Of a stretch of DNA of 64,000 nucleotides, positions 53,401 through 62,038 are shown in pieces. The notes beneath the pieces are model-generated. The model ran no database searches. It was not told the origin of the DNA and was given only the letters and a program-made list of their open reading frames with translations. The DNA is from Methanoculleus bourgensis MS2 (GTDB lineage: Archaea; Halobacteriota; Methanomicrobia; Methanomicrobiales; Methanoculleaceae): assembly GCF_000304355.2 (NCBI RefSeq), contig NC_018227.2, positions 2,170,001 through 2,234,000 of the forward strand, read 5' to 3'. The translations under genes were made by a program, and so were the position numbers. Positions within the stretch are counted from its first letter, which is position 1, and each line of letters starts with the position of its first letter.

Positions 53401-56294
53401 AGACGACAACCTCGGGATATACGCTCCATCCGTTCAATGCCACCGGCTACTATACGGTGAATCTTACAGTCGTCGATAACGATGGATTGGGTTCATCGGT
53501 CACCCGGGATATTATCGTCATCGAAAGGAGCACCCCTGCGTTCGATATTTCGGAAAAGAGCATTTATGTGAATTATACAGGTGACGTTTCGATTCAAGCT
53601 ACTGACCTCGACGAGATCTCCTGGTTGAGAATGGTTATCGAATTTGATCCGAACATCGTAGAAGGAATTGATGTCGCTGAAGGGGATATTACACTTATTC
53701 CCTCTAGCATTGCAAATGGAGGGGTAATCATAGAATCCGGTGCCATCGAATCGCTCTCGGGATCTGCTAATCTTGCATCCATCACACTTAAAGGAGTGAA
53801 TGAAGGCTGTACAACAATCAATATCACTGCTGTCTGCAGAGATGTGGATGGCTGCTTAATCAGACCCATTGCTTCAGGGAATACAATACAGGTCTTATCT
53901 GGAACACCTCTCCTCGCAAATTTTACCACCAGTAACTCTATAGGTACTGCCCCGCTCGCTGTCCAGTTCACCGACACCTCAATCGGGGATCCGACCGCTT
54001 GGATATGGGACTTTGGTGATAATGGAACGTCAAACGAGCAGCACCCGGTTCATACCTACAAAACTGCAGGTAATTATACAGTAAGCCTGACTGCAAAAAA
54101 CGCCGATTATTCTAACACAATCCTAAAACAAGATTATATTACAATCAAAGAACCGCCAGCCTATGCATTTGTAAAATCGTGGGGGTCGGGTGGCTCGAGT
54201 GATGTGGAGTCATTCTCCTATCCTACTGGCATTGCAACTGATGCCACAGGGAATGTCTACGTGGCGGACTATTCGAATCACTGTATCCGGGTTTTTAACA
54301 GCACAGGTGATTATGTTGCAACGTGGGGATCGTATGGTTTCTGGAACGGACAGTTCGATAGACCGACCGGCATCGCGACTGATATATCCGGCAACGTCTA
54401 TGTCTCGGACTACTACAATCACCGCATCCAGAAATTCGATAGCACAGGTGCTTTCCTTACGACATGGGGAGCTTATGGGACCGGCAACGGACAGTTCGAC
54501 AAGCCATGGGGCATCGCGGTCGATGCTGCCGGGGATATCTATGTGGCGGACTATAACAATCACCGCATCCAGAAGTTTGACAGTGCCGGAACATTCGTCA
54601 CAGCATGGGGTTCGAAAGGCTCCGGCAGCGGTCAGTTCAATGGTCCAATCTGTATTGCCGTAGATGCAGCAGGCTATATCTATGTATCTGACGACTACAA
54701 TAATCGCGTCCAGAAGTTTGACAGTGCCGGAACATTCATCACCGCATGGGGATCAGAAGGAACCGACAGCGGTCAATTTAGTTCCCTTGTTGGTATTGCG
54801 GTTGATTCAGCCGGGCATGTTTTCGTTGTGGACCACCTGAACTGCCGTATCCAGAAATTTGATAGTTCTGGCACTTTCATCTCTACATGGGGGTCCAAAG
54901 GTTCCAGTGATGGGCAGCTCAACAATCCTTCAGATATAGCGATTGATACAGCAGGGAACATCTATGTAGCGGATACCTATAACAACCGCGTTCAGAAATT
55001 TGACAAGTCTGGAAATTTCATGAGAAGGTGGGAGTCGTGGCACACTGGTGAAATTAAGTTCCTTTACCCGGCTGGTATAGCGACTGATACGGTTGGGGAT
55101 ATCTATGTGGCGGACTATTACAATCACCGTGTCCAGAAATTCGACAGTTCTGGGGCTCTCATATCCATGTGGGGATCGTACGGTTCCGGCAACGGACAGT
55201 TCGATAGACTGACTGGCATCGCGACTGATATATCCGGCAACGTCTATGTCTCGGACTACTACAATCACCGCATCCAGAAATTCGATAGCACAGGTGCTTT
55301 CCTTACGACATGGGGAGCTTATGGGACCGGCAACGGACAGTTCGACAAGCCATGGGGCATCGCGGTCGATACTGCCGGGGATATCTATGTGGCGGACTAT
55401 AACAATCACCGCATCCAGAAGTTTGACAGTGCCGGAACATTCATCACAGCATGGGGTTCGGAAGGCTCCGGCAGCGGTCAGTTCAATGGTCCAATCTGTA
55501 TTGCCGTAGATGCAGCAGGCTATATCTATGTATCTGACGACTACAATAACCGCGTCCAGAAGTTTGACAGTGCCGGAACATTCATCACCGCATGGGGATC
55601 AGAAGGAACCGATAGCGGTCAATTTAGTTCCCTTGTTGGTATTGCGGTTGATTCAGCCGGGCATGTTTTCGTTGTGGACCACCTGAACTGCCGTATCCAG
55701 AAATTTGATAGTTCCGGCACTTTCATCTCTACATGGGGGTCTGAAGGTTTCAGCGATGGACAGTTTTACAGACCTTCGGGTATTGCGCTTGATTCGGCTG
55801 GAAACGTCTATGTAGCGGATACCTATAGTAACAGAATTCAAAAATTTTCACCCTCGCCCACCAAACTACCTGTAGCAAATTTCTCTGCTAACAAAGTGAG
55901 TGGTCCCGCCCCACTTACGGTACATTTCATTGATACCTCTGCAGATTATCCGAGTGCATGGTTATGGGACTTTGGTGATGGTACCAGCTCTATTGAGCAG
56001 AACCCGGTTCATACTTATCTGGCTTATGGAAACTATACCGTTAAACTAACTGTGAGCAACATCTTTGGCGCTGATTCGCTCTCAAAAGAAGGTTTCATAT
56101 TTGCAAAGCGTGTAAAAGGCGACTTCAACGGGAACGGCGCAGTCGACATCGGCGACGTCGCCCGGGTGGCCTACATGGTCGTCGGGAAAGAGCCAGCAGA
56201 TCTTGCCGCCGACTTCAACGAAAACGGCGCAGTCGACATCGGGGATGCGGCGAAGATCGCCTACTACTTCGTCGGGAAGATAGGGGAACTCTAA
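50304..56294 (+). CDS. Giant multidomain surface protein: kelch-like blades, PKD domains, cohesin-like domain, NHL propellers, dockerin (C-terminal part)
   Basis: 1996 residues, continuing the frameshifted gene upstream and therefore lacking its own signal peptide. Rough order: two kelch-like blades (1-65); PKD (75-157); Ig-like (160-250); a long helical region (250-560) with two hydrophobic helices (about 460-520); several beta domains (560-1000); PKD (1000-1072); cohesin-like domain (1077-1204; EISWLRMVIEFDPNIVEGID, SGSANLASITLKGVNEGC); PKD (1205-1283); 12 NHL repeats (1290-1850); PKD (1852-1935); dockerin (1937-1996). One protein thus holds both cohesin-like and dockerin modules, so it could chain complexes together. 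The NHL section is a duplication of six repeats. Confidence 0.8.
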   Translation: MGGRSGGSKNDVWRSTDNGATWTQVAADAGWSARHEHSSVALPDGSIILIGGEHSSNFGYLNDVWRFESPLAFSYLNALFGSDTETGTAPLTVRFTDTSTGSPTSWSWDFGDGETSTDQNPVHIYKNPGEYDVSLTVKRGSASDSITKAGLIIVNEPNAGLNIDLEYRNSIQFNSMDPVEVRVRTTDSNGMPKASTITMMGTGEASVKVHATEYTYSFVPEHSGTYRVAVIAVSDDGIELSKRVTIEVIDDLSFAKKRADDLKSLANTEIDQAERMAAERSVDLAKDMFLDNLLDAEGVSSTITVFFDGASLLVTDVFRSTVGDLSGEYARYFCGYLKNQVEGKCSDMMGDAIFGDDDSYLVNSASTGIENLCKVKERRDALDQTTENFVGYIEANPDQFRDNDQVNAYINMYSSGIKSAVETHDVVHVTIWSRSFGYSYPEAYYLYDTFSKNSKIMKLALGTAIGVGAVVAVTTGVGATVVAALIPATMTIIKSVSSFDTFASVALSILLVSNVPIIADDVVHEHQNSISGIERALSGTSADFVALSVSDVSAGETASITSSGDVFIIRPSGRVETILLGGGHYTPTGSGIYKAYSYNHGNGLFSQIEGCDIAVKVPDVEVNATYTTAGDLASIRVMAENHEDSSIDDMYLTTSVSDSDGNLIHLYDEPFDLGPLQNATYEYEMDAPELNTFYVAETILSVNYSTVLDSVSFIIETEGSNEAEKAVILSVDSPQVFLYGKDIYINLTIRSFKDALPITLEIPEFKYSTTEYITGEEVVQVVLPGQEPDDYIAPIYLYGSDGSTCDADVIRFTVQAEGTGFLSIEAGDALFPAGEIITIPLVFTDAALNNLDGEVFVQVRTPENEDIDATVTGSNGNYQFSFTPPVSGTYSAIAEAYKDGYYVYGDQVTFISGEMSPLELGVGADEENLYVNVTANGLPVNANVTMTSNGTEIAKTAVSGIAAFPKEGSYRLTAEMLFFTPTEFSHMTPEARLSLENNRTIPDRAVVFNASASHDPDGWIAEYRWDFGDGHQETTTSGYTLHPFNATGYYTVNLTVVDNDGLGSSVTRDIIVIERSTPAFDISEKSIYVNYTGDVSIQATDLDEISWLRMVIEFDPNIVEGIDVAEGDITLIPSSIANGGVIIESGAIESLSGSANLASITLKGVNEGCTTINITAVCRDVDGCLIRPIASGNTIQVLSGTPLLANFTTSNSIGTAPLAVQFTDTSIGDPTAWIWDFGDNGTSNEQHPVHTYKTAGNYTVSLTAKNADYSNTILKQDYITIKEPPAYAFVKSWGSGGSSDVESFSYPTGIATDATGNVYVADYSNHCIRVFNSTGDYVATWGSYGFWNGQFDRPTGIATDISGNVYVSDYYNHRIQKFDSTGAFLTTWGAYGTGNGQFDKPWGIAVDAAGDIYVADYNNHRIQKFDSAGTFVTAWGSKGSGSGQFNGPICIAVDAAGYIYVSDDYNNRVQKFDSAGTFITAWGSEGTDSGQFSSLVGIAVDSAGHVFVVDHLNCRIQKFDSSGTFISTWGSKGSSDGQLNNPSDIAIDTAGNIYVADTYNNRVQKFDKSGNFMRRWESWHTGEIKFLYPAGIATDTVGDIYVADYYNHRVQKFDSSGALISMWGSYGSGNGQFDRLTGIATDISGNVYVSDYYNHRIQKFDSTGAFLTTWGAYGTGNGQFDKPWGIAVDTAGDIYVADYNNHRIQKFDSAGTFITAWGSEGSGSGQFNGPICIAVDAAGYIYVSDDYNNRVQKFDSAGTFITAWGSEGTDSGQFSSLVGIAVDSAGHVFVVDHLNCRIQKFDSSGTFISTWGSEGFSDGQFYRPSGIALDSAGNVYVADTYSNRIQKFSPSPTKLPVANFSANKVSGPAPLTVHFIDTSADYPSAWLWDFGDGTSSIEQNPVHTYLAYGNYTVKLTVSNIFGADSLSKEGFIFAKRVKGDFNGNGAVDIGDVARVAYMVVGKEPADLAADFNENGAVDIGDAAKIAYYFVGKIGEL
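54345..55740. repeat. Internal duplication of six NHL repeats (846 bp offset)
   Basis: Sequence from about 54345-54893 recurs almost identically at 55191-55739. The offset of 846 bp is exactly six repeats of 47 codons. Differences are scattered single bases. The flanking NHL blades are less alike, which suggests a recent tandem duplication or gene conversion. Confidence 0.8.
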
Positions 56295-56424
56295 CCCCTG
56301 ACCTCCCCCGGCCGAATTCCACCCCCAAATACGGACTCGCCTGCATATCCCGCCGGGACCAGCAGGCAGCGCGCAGAGGAGAGGAGCCCGCCTGCTCTCC
56401 GGTGGGGCTCCCCGGTGCCTTCCT

Positions 56425-56714
56425 TCAAGCGAGGAGTCCTTTAGCGAGAGCAGTTTTGATAAAAACGGGTTCACCACTTCAGTGATAACAGAGAAAGGTT
56501 TTTCCCTACCTGAAGATTAGTATTGTGCACAGCCAGATAGCCGATCCGGCATCACGAGGGAATGACTTTCCCGATCGAGAGGCGTTCATCGACCATCGCA
56601 GCCATCCCGACATCCGGGCACCCCGACACCCCGACACCCCTGCTTCGCTTCCCCTTCTCGACTCCCGGGCAGGCAGGAGCTCGCCGGCAGGATCGGTGTC
56701 GCGGATGCGTGGTC
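56425..56714 (+). promoter_or_regulatory. Conserved long 5' leader, copy C
   Basis: Upstream of the SBBP gene. Block 1 GAGAAAGGTTTTTC at 56491-56504; GATAGCCGATCCGGCATC near 56537; block 2 GAGAGGCGTTCATCGACC within 56574-56593, 122 bp before the start. GCAGGAGCTCGCC near 56682 matches copy B. A CCCCGACAC repeat near 56620 is unique to this copy. Confidence 0.7.
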
Positions 56715-59700
56715 ATGATGAAGCAAATTCTCTCTCTCGTGGTTCTTATTGTACTGGCAGCGTTGCTGCCGGCGGCAGCGGCGGATACAGGAACAGGTGG
56801 TGCATCCCCGGATTCTCTTGAGATTGGTGACGGGGCGAACAACCGACTTCTCAGTTTGGGTTTCATCCCGAACGTCGGGCAATACGATCCCGGGGTGGAT
56901 TACGTCCTGCACTACCAGGACACGACGGTCTTCTTTATGAGAGACGGACTTGTGCTGGCCCATACCGCAGGGAGTGCCGAGAACGTCTCAAGAGACGTTA
57001 TCCGGCAGTCGTTTGCCGGTGCATCTCCGGAGACGCATCTTGCGGCAAGGGATCAGCGTGCGGGGGTCGTGAACTACTACGTCGGAAACGATTCGTCGAA
57101 GTGGCTGAGCGGTATCCCGGTCTACTCCGAGGTCGTATACGAAGACCTGTATCCCGGGATCGACCTCGTGTATGCCGAGAAGAACGGCAGGCTGAAACGG
57201 GAGTTCCGCATCTCCCCCGGCGCGGACCCTTCACAAATCGAACTGCTCTACGAAGGAGAGAGCGAGCCTTATGTGGATGGGGACGGCGTGCTGCGGTTCG
57301 CATCGCCGGCAGGGGAGATGCTCGAGAGCCCTCTCGTCTGCTGGCAGGTGATCGGCGGGGAGAAGGTCGACCGGGTCGCGGAGTACGTCGTCGATGACGG
57401 ATCGGTTCGTATCGCGGTGGCGGAGTATGACGCCGGGCATGAGTTGATCGTCGACCCCGAACTGGTCTACTCGAGTTATCTGGGTGGTGGAGAGGGAGAT
57501 TACGGATACGCCCTTGCGGGTGACGGTGATGGAGGGGTCTGGGTCACGGGGTATACGGCCTCTCCCGACTTTCCGGTCCTGGACGACTCCGATGGGAAAT
57601 CGGGTCACACTGCTTTCGTTTCCCACTTCGCATCAAACGGCACCCTCCTCTCATCGACCTGCCTGGGTGGAGCGCGTTCTCTGGGTGGAACGCGTTCTGA
57701 TTACGGACACGTCCTTGCGGGTGACGACGAGGGAGGGGTCTGGGTCATAGGGACGACGGGCTCTGACTTTCCGGTCCTGAACGCATCCCAGAGCGCCTAC
57801 GGAGGTGATGGGGATGTCTTCGTCTCCCACTTCTCGTCGTCCGGCACCCTCCTCTCATCGACCTACCTGGGTGGAGGAGGGATTGAACTCGACAATGCCC
57901 TTGTGGGTGACGGCGACGGAGGGGTATGGGTCGCGGGGCTTACGACCTCAACCGACCTCCCGGTCACGGAGGATGCATACCAGAGCACCTATGGAGGAGG
58001 TTCTGGTGATGCCTTCGTCTCCCACTTCTCATCGACCGGTGCTCTCCTCTCCTCGACCTACCTGGGCGGAGAGAATTATGATTACGGATCGGCCCTTGCG
58101 GGTGACGGCGCCGGTGGCGTCTGGGTTATGGGGGGTAACCAATATGGCGGTTTCCCGGTCCTGAACGAATACCAGAGAACCAACAGCGGGGGGTGGGATG
58201 TCTTCGTCTCCCACTTTTCGTCGTCCGGCACCCTCCTCTCCTCAACCTACCTCGGCGGATCGGATCACGATGACGGATCTGCCCTTGTAGGTGACGGTGA
58301 CGGAGGTGTCTGGGTCACGGGGGAGACCCTGTCATTGTACGTGCCGGACTCCTCCAAGGGCTTCCCGGTCCGGAACGCATCCCAGCGGACCAACGGAGGA
58401 GGGTACTTTGATGCCTTCGTCTCCCACCTCTCGTCGGAGGGCGCTCTCCTCTCATCGACCTACCTGGGCGGAGACGAACATGATTCCGGGTATGCCCTTG
58501 CGGGTGACGGTGACGGAGGGGTCTGGGTCACGGGACGTACACGCTCTGCCGATTTCCCGGTCCGGAACGCACACCAGAGCGCCTACGGGGGAGGATTCTC
58601 ATATGGCGATCGCTTCGTCTCCCACTTCTCGTCGGAGGGCGCTCTCCTCTCCTCGACCTACCTGGGTGGAGAGGCGGATGATTGTGATGGAGATAAAGGA
58701 AGAGAAGATGATCACCGGTATACTCTTGTGGGTGACGATGCTGGGGGGGTCTGGGTCACGGGAAGTACAGCCTCTACCGCCTTCCCGGTTCTGGACGAAT
58801 ACCAGAGCACCAACGGAGGAGGGTGGGATGCCTTCGTCTCCCACTTCGCGTCTGACGGCGCTCTCCTCTTATCGACCTCCCTCGGCGGAGATGGTGATGA
58901 TCATGGGCGTGCCCTTGCGGGCGACGGTCATGGAGGGGTCTGGGTCACGGGGTATACGGGATCTCCCGGTTTCCCTGTCCTGAACGCGTACCAGAGCAGC
59001 TACGGAGGGAGTAGCGATGTCTTCGTCGCGAAGTTCGGCATCGACGATCCGGTGCCGGTACATCCACCAACCGCAAACTTCACCGCGAACGTCACTGCTG
59101 GCCCGGCGCCGCTCGCCGTCCGGTTCACCGACACCTCGACCGGGGAGATCACCGCGTGGTCATGGGACTTCGGGGATGGGAACACCTCCAGTGAGCGGGA
59201 CCGCGTTCATACCTACACCACCCCCGGCACCTACACCGTCGCGCTCACGGTATCAAACAGCCATGCGGAGGACACGATGAGAATGGAGCACTACATCCAG
59301 GTGCAGAAACCGCTTCCAAGCGCCGAACTCATCTTCAACGTCAACTACAACCGCGGTACATCCAATGACAGTATTGCAAGCGGCACATCTCCCTGCAGCC
59401 TGGCGTACTACACAAGTGTTCACAACCCCCAGGAAAACCAGGAGAGTATCCTCGGCGACCTCGTGTTTGTCCTCGATGCGCAGGAGATTGTCAGCGTCAG
59501 CTCCGGGACGTGCGCGGAGATCAACGGGACGCAAGTAACCTGGACTATCCCCTCTCCGGCCGCGATCAGCCCGGGTACGGGGTCATCGACCTCGGCAGCG
59601 ACATCGGCGACTGCAGACCAGAGCTCAGGCGTGACGCTGGAACGCTCTTGCAACAGGACCGTCTTCACCGAGGCGGGCGTGCAGCAGGTCACCCTGAACA

Positions 59701-60557
59701 TCACCTTCGATACCATCGACCTCGACAACCTCTGGGGCAGGATCATGTGCACCGAGACCGACGACGTCCGGCCCACAATTGTCCCGGGCACGATCTCGAC
59801 CGACCTCCCTCTCCGCGGCCTCAGTGAAGAGCGTGCAGGAGTCTATTTTGGGGTCAACCAATCCGCGATTGAAACCGGCCGGCAGTATACCCTCTCCTGT
59901 GCAGTGGAAGTCGACCCCCTCCGACCGGTGGCCTTTGCACCCGCCTGTGCGATCTGGGAAGTCCGGAACTCGACGTCGGTGGCTGCCCCTGCGGGAACCG
60001 CAGTGACCATCCCTGCGGAGCTCCTCCCGGGGAACGTCAGCAGCGTTGCATTCTCCTCGGCGACCCCCTGTGAGTGGACGTGTATCCAGAACGAGCACAT
60101 CATCACCAGTCTCTATCAGCGGGCCGTCCCGGCGCCGTCAGCAAACTTCACCGCGGACGTCACGAGCGGCCCCGCGCCGCTCGCGGTGCGGTTCACCGAC
60201 GCTTCGACCGGGGAGATCACCGCCTGGTCCTGGTCCTTCGGCGACGGAAACACCTCGACGGAGCAGAACCCGGTCCACACCTACACCGCGCCGGGGAACT
60301 ACACCGTGAATCTCACGGTCAGCACGGAAGATGGCTCGGACACGCTCTCCCAGCCCGGCTACATCACCGTTACGGTCAAGGGTGATTTTAACGGGAATAA
60401 TGAGGTCGATATCGGCGACGTCGCTCGGGTGGCCTACATGGTCGTCGGGAAGACGGCGGCCGACCCTGCCGCCGACTTCAACGGGAACGGCGTAGTCGAC
60501 ATCGGGGATGCGGCAAAGATCGCCTACTACTTCGTCGAGAAGATCGAGGCGCTGTGA
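56715..60557 (+). CDS. Secreted SBBP-repeat protein with two PKD domains and dockerin
   Basis: 1280 residues from the ATG at 56715. Signal peptide 1-25 (ILSLVVLIVLAALLPAAAAD). A DUF7948-type N-terminal domain about 30-245 (LGFIPNVGQYDPGVDYVLHY). Eight SBBP propeller repeats about 250-770 (SSTYLGG, ALAGDGDGGVWVTGYT). PKD about 788-865; an unclassified beta domain about 865-1135 with several Cys; second PKD about 1140-1220 (FTDASTGEITAWSWSFGDGN); dockerin 1222-1280 with DFNGNNEVDIGDVARVAYMV and DFNGNGVVDIGDAAKIAYYF. No frame damage. The propeller probably binds polymer or protein ligands at the cell surface; the dockerin recruits it to a cohesin. Confidence 0.92.
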   Translation: MMKQILSLVVLIVLAALLPAAAADTGTGGASPDSLEIGDGANNRLLSLGFIPNVGQYDPGVDYVLHYQDTTVFFMRDGLVLAHTAGSAENVSRDVIRQSFAGASPETHLAARDQRAGVVNYYVGNDSSKWLSGIPVYSEVVYEDLYPGIDLVYAEKNGRLKREFRISPGADPSQIELLYEGESEPYVDGDGVLRFASPAGEMLESPLVCWQVIGGEKVDRVAEYVVDDGSVRIAVAEYDAGHELIVDPELVYSSYLGGGEGDYGYALAGDGDGGVWVTGYTASPDFPVLDDSDGKSGHTAFVSHFASNGTLLSSTCLGGARSLGGTRSDYGHVLAGDDEGGVWVIGTTGSDFPVLNASQSAYGGDGDVFVSHFSSSGTLLSSTYLGGGGIELDNALVGDGDGGVWVAGLTTSTDLPVTEDAYQSTYGGGSGDAFVSHFSSTGALLSSTYLGGENYDYGSALAGDGAGGVWVMGGNQYGGFPVLNEYQRTNSGGWDVFVSHFSSSGTLLSSTYLGGSDHDDGSALVGDGDGGVWVTGETLSLYVPDSSKGFPVRNASQRTNGGGYFDAFVSHLSSEGALLSSTYLGGDEHDSGYALAGDGDGGVWVTGRTRSADFPVRNAHQSAYGGGFSYGDRFVSHFSSEGALLSSTYLGGEADDCDGDKGREDDHRYTLVGDDAGGVWVTGSTASTAFPVLDEYQSTNGGGWDAFVSHFASDGALLLSTSLGGDGDDHGRALAGDGHGGVWVTGYTGSPGFPVLNAYQSSYGGSSDVFVAKFGIDDPVPVHPPTANFTANVTAGPAPLAVRFTDTSTGEITAWSWDFGDGNTSSERDRVHTYTTPGTYTVALTVSNSHAEDTMRMEHYIQVQKPLPSAELIFNVNYNRGTSNDSIASGTSPCSLAYYTSVHNPQENQESILGDLVFVLDAQEIVSVSSGTCAEINGTQVTWTIPSPAAISPGTGSSTSAATSATADQSSGVTLERSCNRTVFTEAGVQQVTLNITFDTIDLDNLWGRIMCTETDDVRPTIVPGTISTDLPLRGLSEERAGVYFGVNQSAIETGRQYTLSCAVEVDPLRPVAFAPACAIWEVRNSTSVAAPAGTAVTIPAELLPGNVSSVAFSSATPCEWTCIQNEHIITSLYQRAVPAPSANFTADVTSGPAPLAVRFTDASTGEITAWSWSFGDGNTSTEQNPVHTYTAPGNYTVNLTVSTEDGSDTLSQPGYITVTVKGDFNGNNEVDIGDVARVAYMVVGKTAADPAADFNGNGVVDIGDAAKIAYYFVEKIEAL

Positions 60558-60830
60558 GGGGAGGGTATCCCCGACCCCCTCCCTCCTGCGCAACAATCCC
60601 GGCGGCCCGGATTTCCACCGTGTTGTGGGCGGAGCTGTTGTACCCAAACTTCCGGATCTCTGCCCGGCCGCCGGGAGTGAGTCTACTCCCGGTTCGTCAT
60701 ATTATCACCGCTTTCCGTGTTCTTTGAATATTCCGTCGTATTACCGCCAGCAGGCTCTCTGATCCTGTACACACAAAACACAAGTATAATGGTGCATAAA
60801 ACCGAAAACGAACATCAGTGAGGTTGATAA

Positions 60831-61604
60831 ATGAGATTTCCCACCCTTCTAGCATGCTGCCTGGCGGTATGCATGCTGGCTGGAAATGCGAGTGCAGAAA
60901 CCCGGATTATGATCCCGGAAGGCTCCTTTGAGGGCACCGCCGACCTTCCCGTCATCATCTCCGGGATCACAGCGGCGACTGGTGTGTCGTTTGAACTGTC
61001 CTACGACAAAGACACTGTCCGTATTGAGAGCATCACCGCGAGCAGCGAGATCCCGGGCTCGAACGTAATACCCAGGATCGACAACGATGCGGGGTATGCG
61101 AAGGTAGCCGTCACCAACACGGAGGGGATCTCCGCCGCAGAGTCGGCCTCTCTTGCCGTCATCCGGTTCACCCGCGTCGGGTCCGGCGAGGGCACCGTGA
61201 CCATCCAGAACCCCCAGTGGAGCGATACGCAGTTTGTGGCGAACAACTTTGATGTCGTTCTCGACGGAAACATCGTCTCCCTGGAGATTGTGACGCCGGC
61301 GGAAACCGCCGCATCGTCTTCCAGCTCAGGGGGCTCCTCATCATCATCCAGCGCTTCTATAGCGACCCCGACCTCTGAGCGTACTGTGACTCCTGCGGTC
61401 ACCGCAACCGTCCCCCGGGCAACCACCGTGCTGCCGGTATCTTCGAATGATACCGCCGAAACCCCCCCTGCCGTATCCCCGGGTACAACCACAGAGAGTA
61501 CGCAACCGCCTGTCACCCCGAAGGCGGCTCCGGGATTCTGTATGGCGACGGTTTTTACAGCGGGGCTTTCAGGCATCGCGCTTCTGCTGTATCGCCGCTC
61601 CTGA
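60831..61604 (+). CDS. Single cohesin-domain protein with PGF-CTERM-like cell-surface anchor
   Basis: 257 residues. Signal peptide 1-22 (TLLACCLAVCMLAGNASA), cohesin domain about 24-150 (LPVIISGITAATGVSFELSY, YAKVAVTNTEGISAAESASL, LAVIRFTRVGSGEGTVTIQN), a Ser/Thr/Pro-rich stalk 155-230, and a C-terminus APGFCMATVFTAGLSGIALL with LYRRS, which has the PGF motif, helix and basic end of archaeosortase substrates. The RBS GAGGTTGAT precedes the ATG, with a TATA-like AAGTATAAT about 50 bp upstream. Likely the membrane receptor that holds dockerin proteins on the cell surface. Confidence 0.88.
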   Translation: MRFPTLLACCLAVCMLAGNASAETRIMIPEGSFEGTADLPVIISGITAATGVSFELSYDKDTVRIESITASSEIPGSNVIPRIDNDAGYAKVAVTNTEGISAAESASLAVIRFTRVGSGEGTVTIQNPQWSDTQFVANNFDVVLDGNIVSLEIVTPAETAASSSSSGGSSSSSSASIATPTSERTVTPAVTATVPRATTVLPVSSNDTAETPPAVSPGTTTESTQPPVTPKAAPGFCMATVFTAGLSGIALLLYRRS

Positions 61605-62038
61605 TCGAGGGCGGTGTGTGCAGCCCCCTGGAATCTCTTTTTTTGCCGGGAATTTCTATCGCTCGTGTGACGTTTATCTTCGGGAGTAGGGAGGCGTCAT
61701 ATTTTTTCACGATGGGATATTAAGCTCTATTTGAGAGAGATCTTTTTTTCGAAACGTAGATACTATAGCCTGAAAAAAATTGAATAAGTTTAAGTACTCA
61801 GAATAGAACTATTTCTGCATAGCCTGTTTGCAAGGAGGCTGACACAGAAGAGCGATGAGCCGGGTCTGAGCCACACCGCATCTGGAATAGTCGTTAAGCG
61901 CCTGCATGTGCGCAAGCGACTGAGATGTCCCGGTAGATGTTCCCGAAAAGCGGCGATAACAAACGCCTGATGAGACTCGTTTATCGAAGCAGATATGGAG
62001 AAACGCACAAACAGCTCTCGTGGAAGAGGTTGATTCCT
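61605..62038. other. Intergenic region before the multi-cohesin gene
   Basis: No coding region supported. AT-rich sequence at 61690-61800 with TTTTTTTCG and AAAAAAATTG could hold the terminator of the previous gene and the promoter of the next. Hairpin-like segments lie at 61850-61980. The next gene has the same GAGGTTGAT ribosome site as the cohesin gene upstream. Confidence 0.4.

Noticed and set aside
54170-55850. Regular repeats that might suggest a CRISPR array
   Set aside because: They are in-frame 47-codon NHL protein repeats of a continuous gene, with 141-bp period and coding variation, not short repeats with unique spacers.
61967-61995. CTGATGA...CGAAG resembling a hammerhead ribozyme core
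   Set aside because: Stem II does not pair well, the GAAA element reads GAAG, and no stem I or III partners were found.
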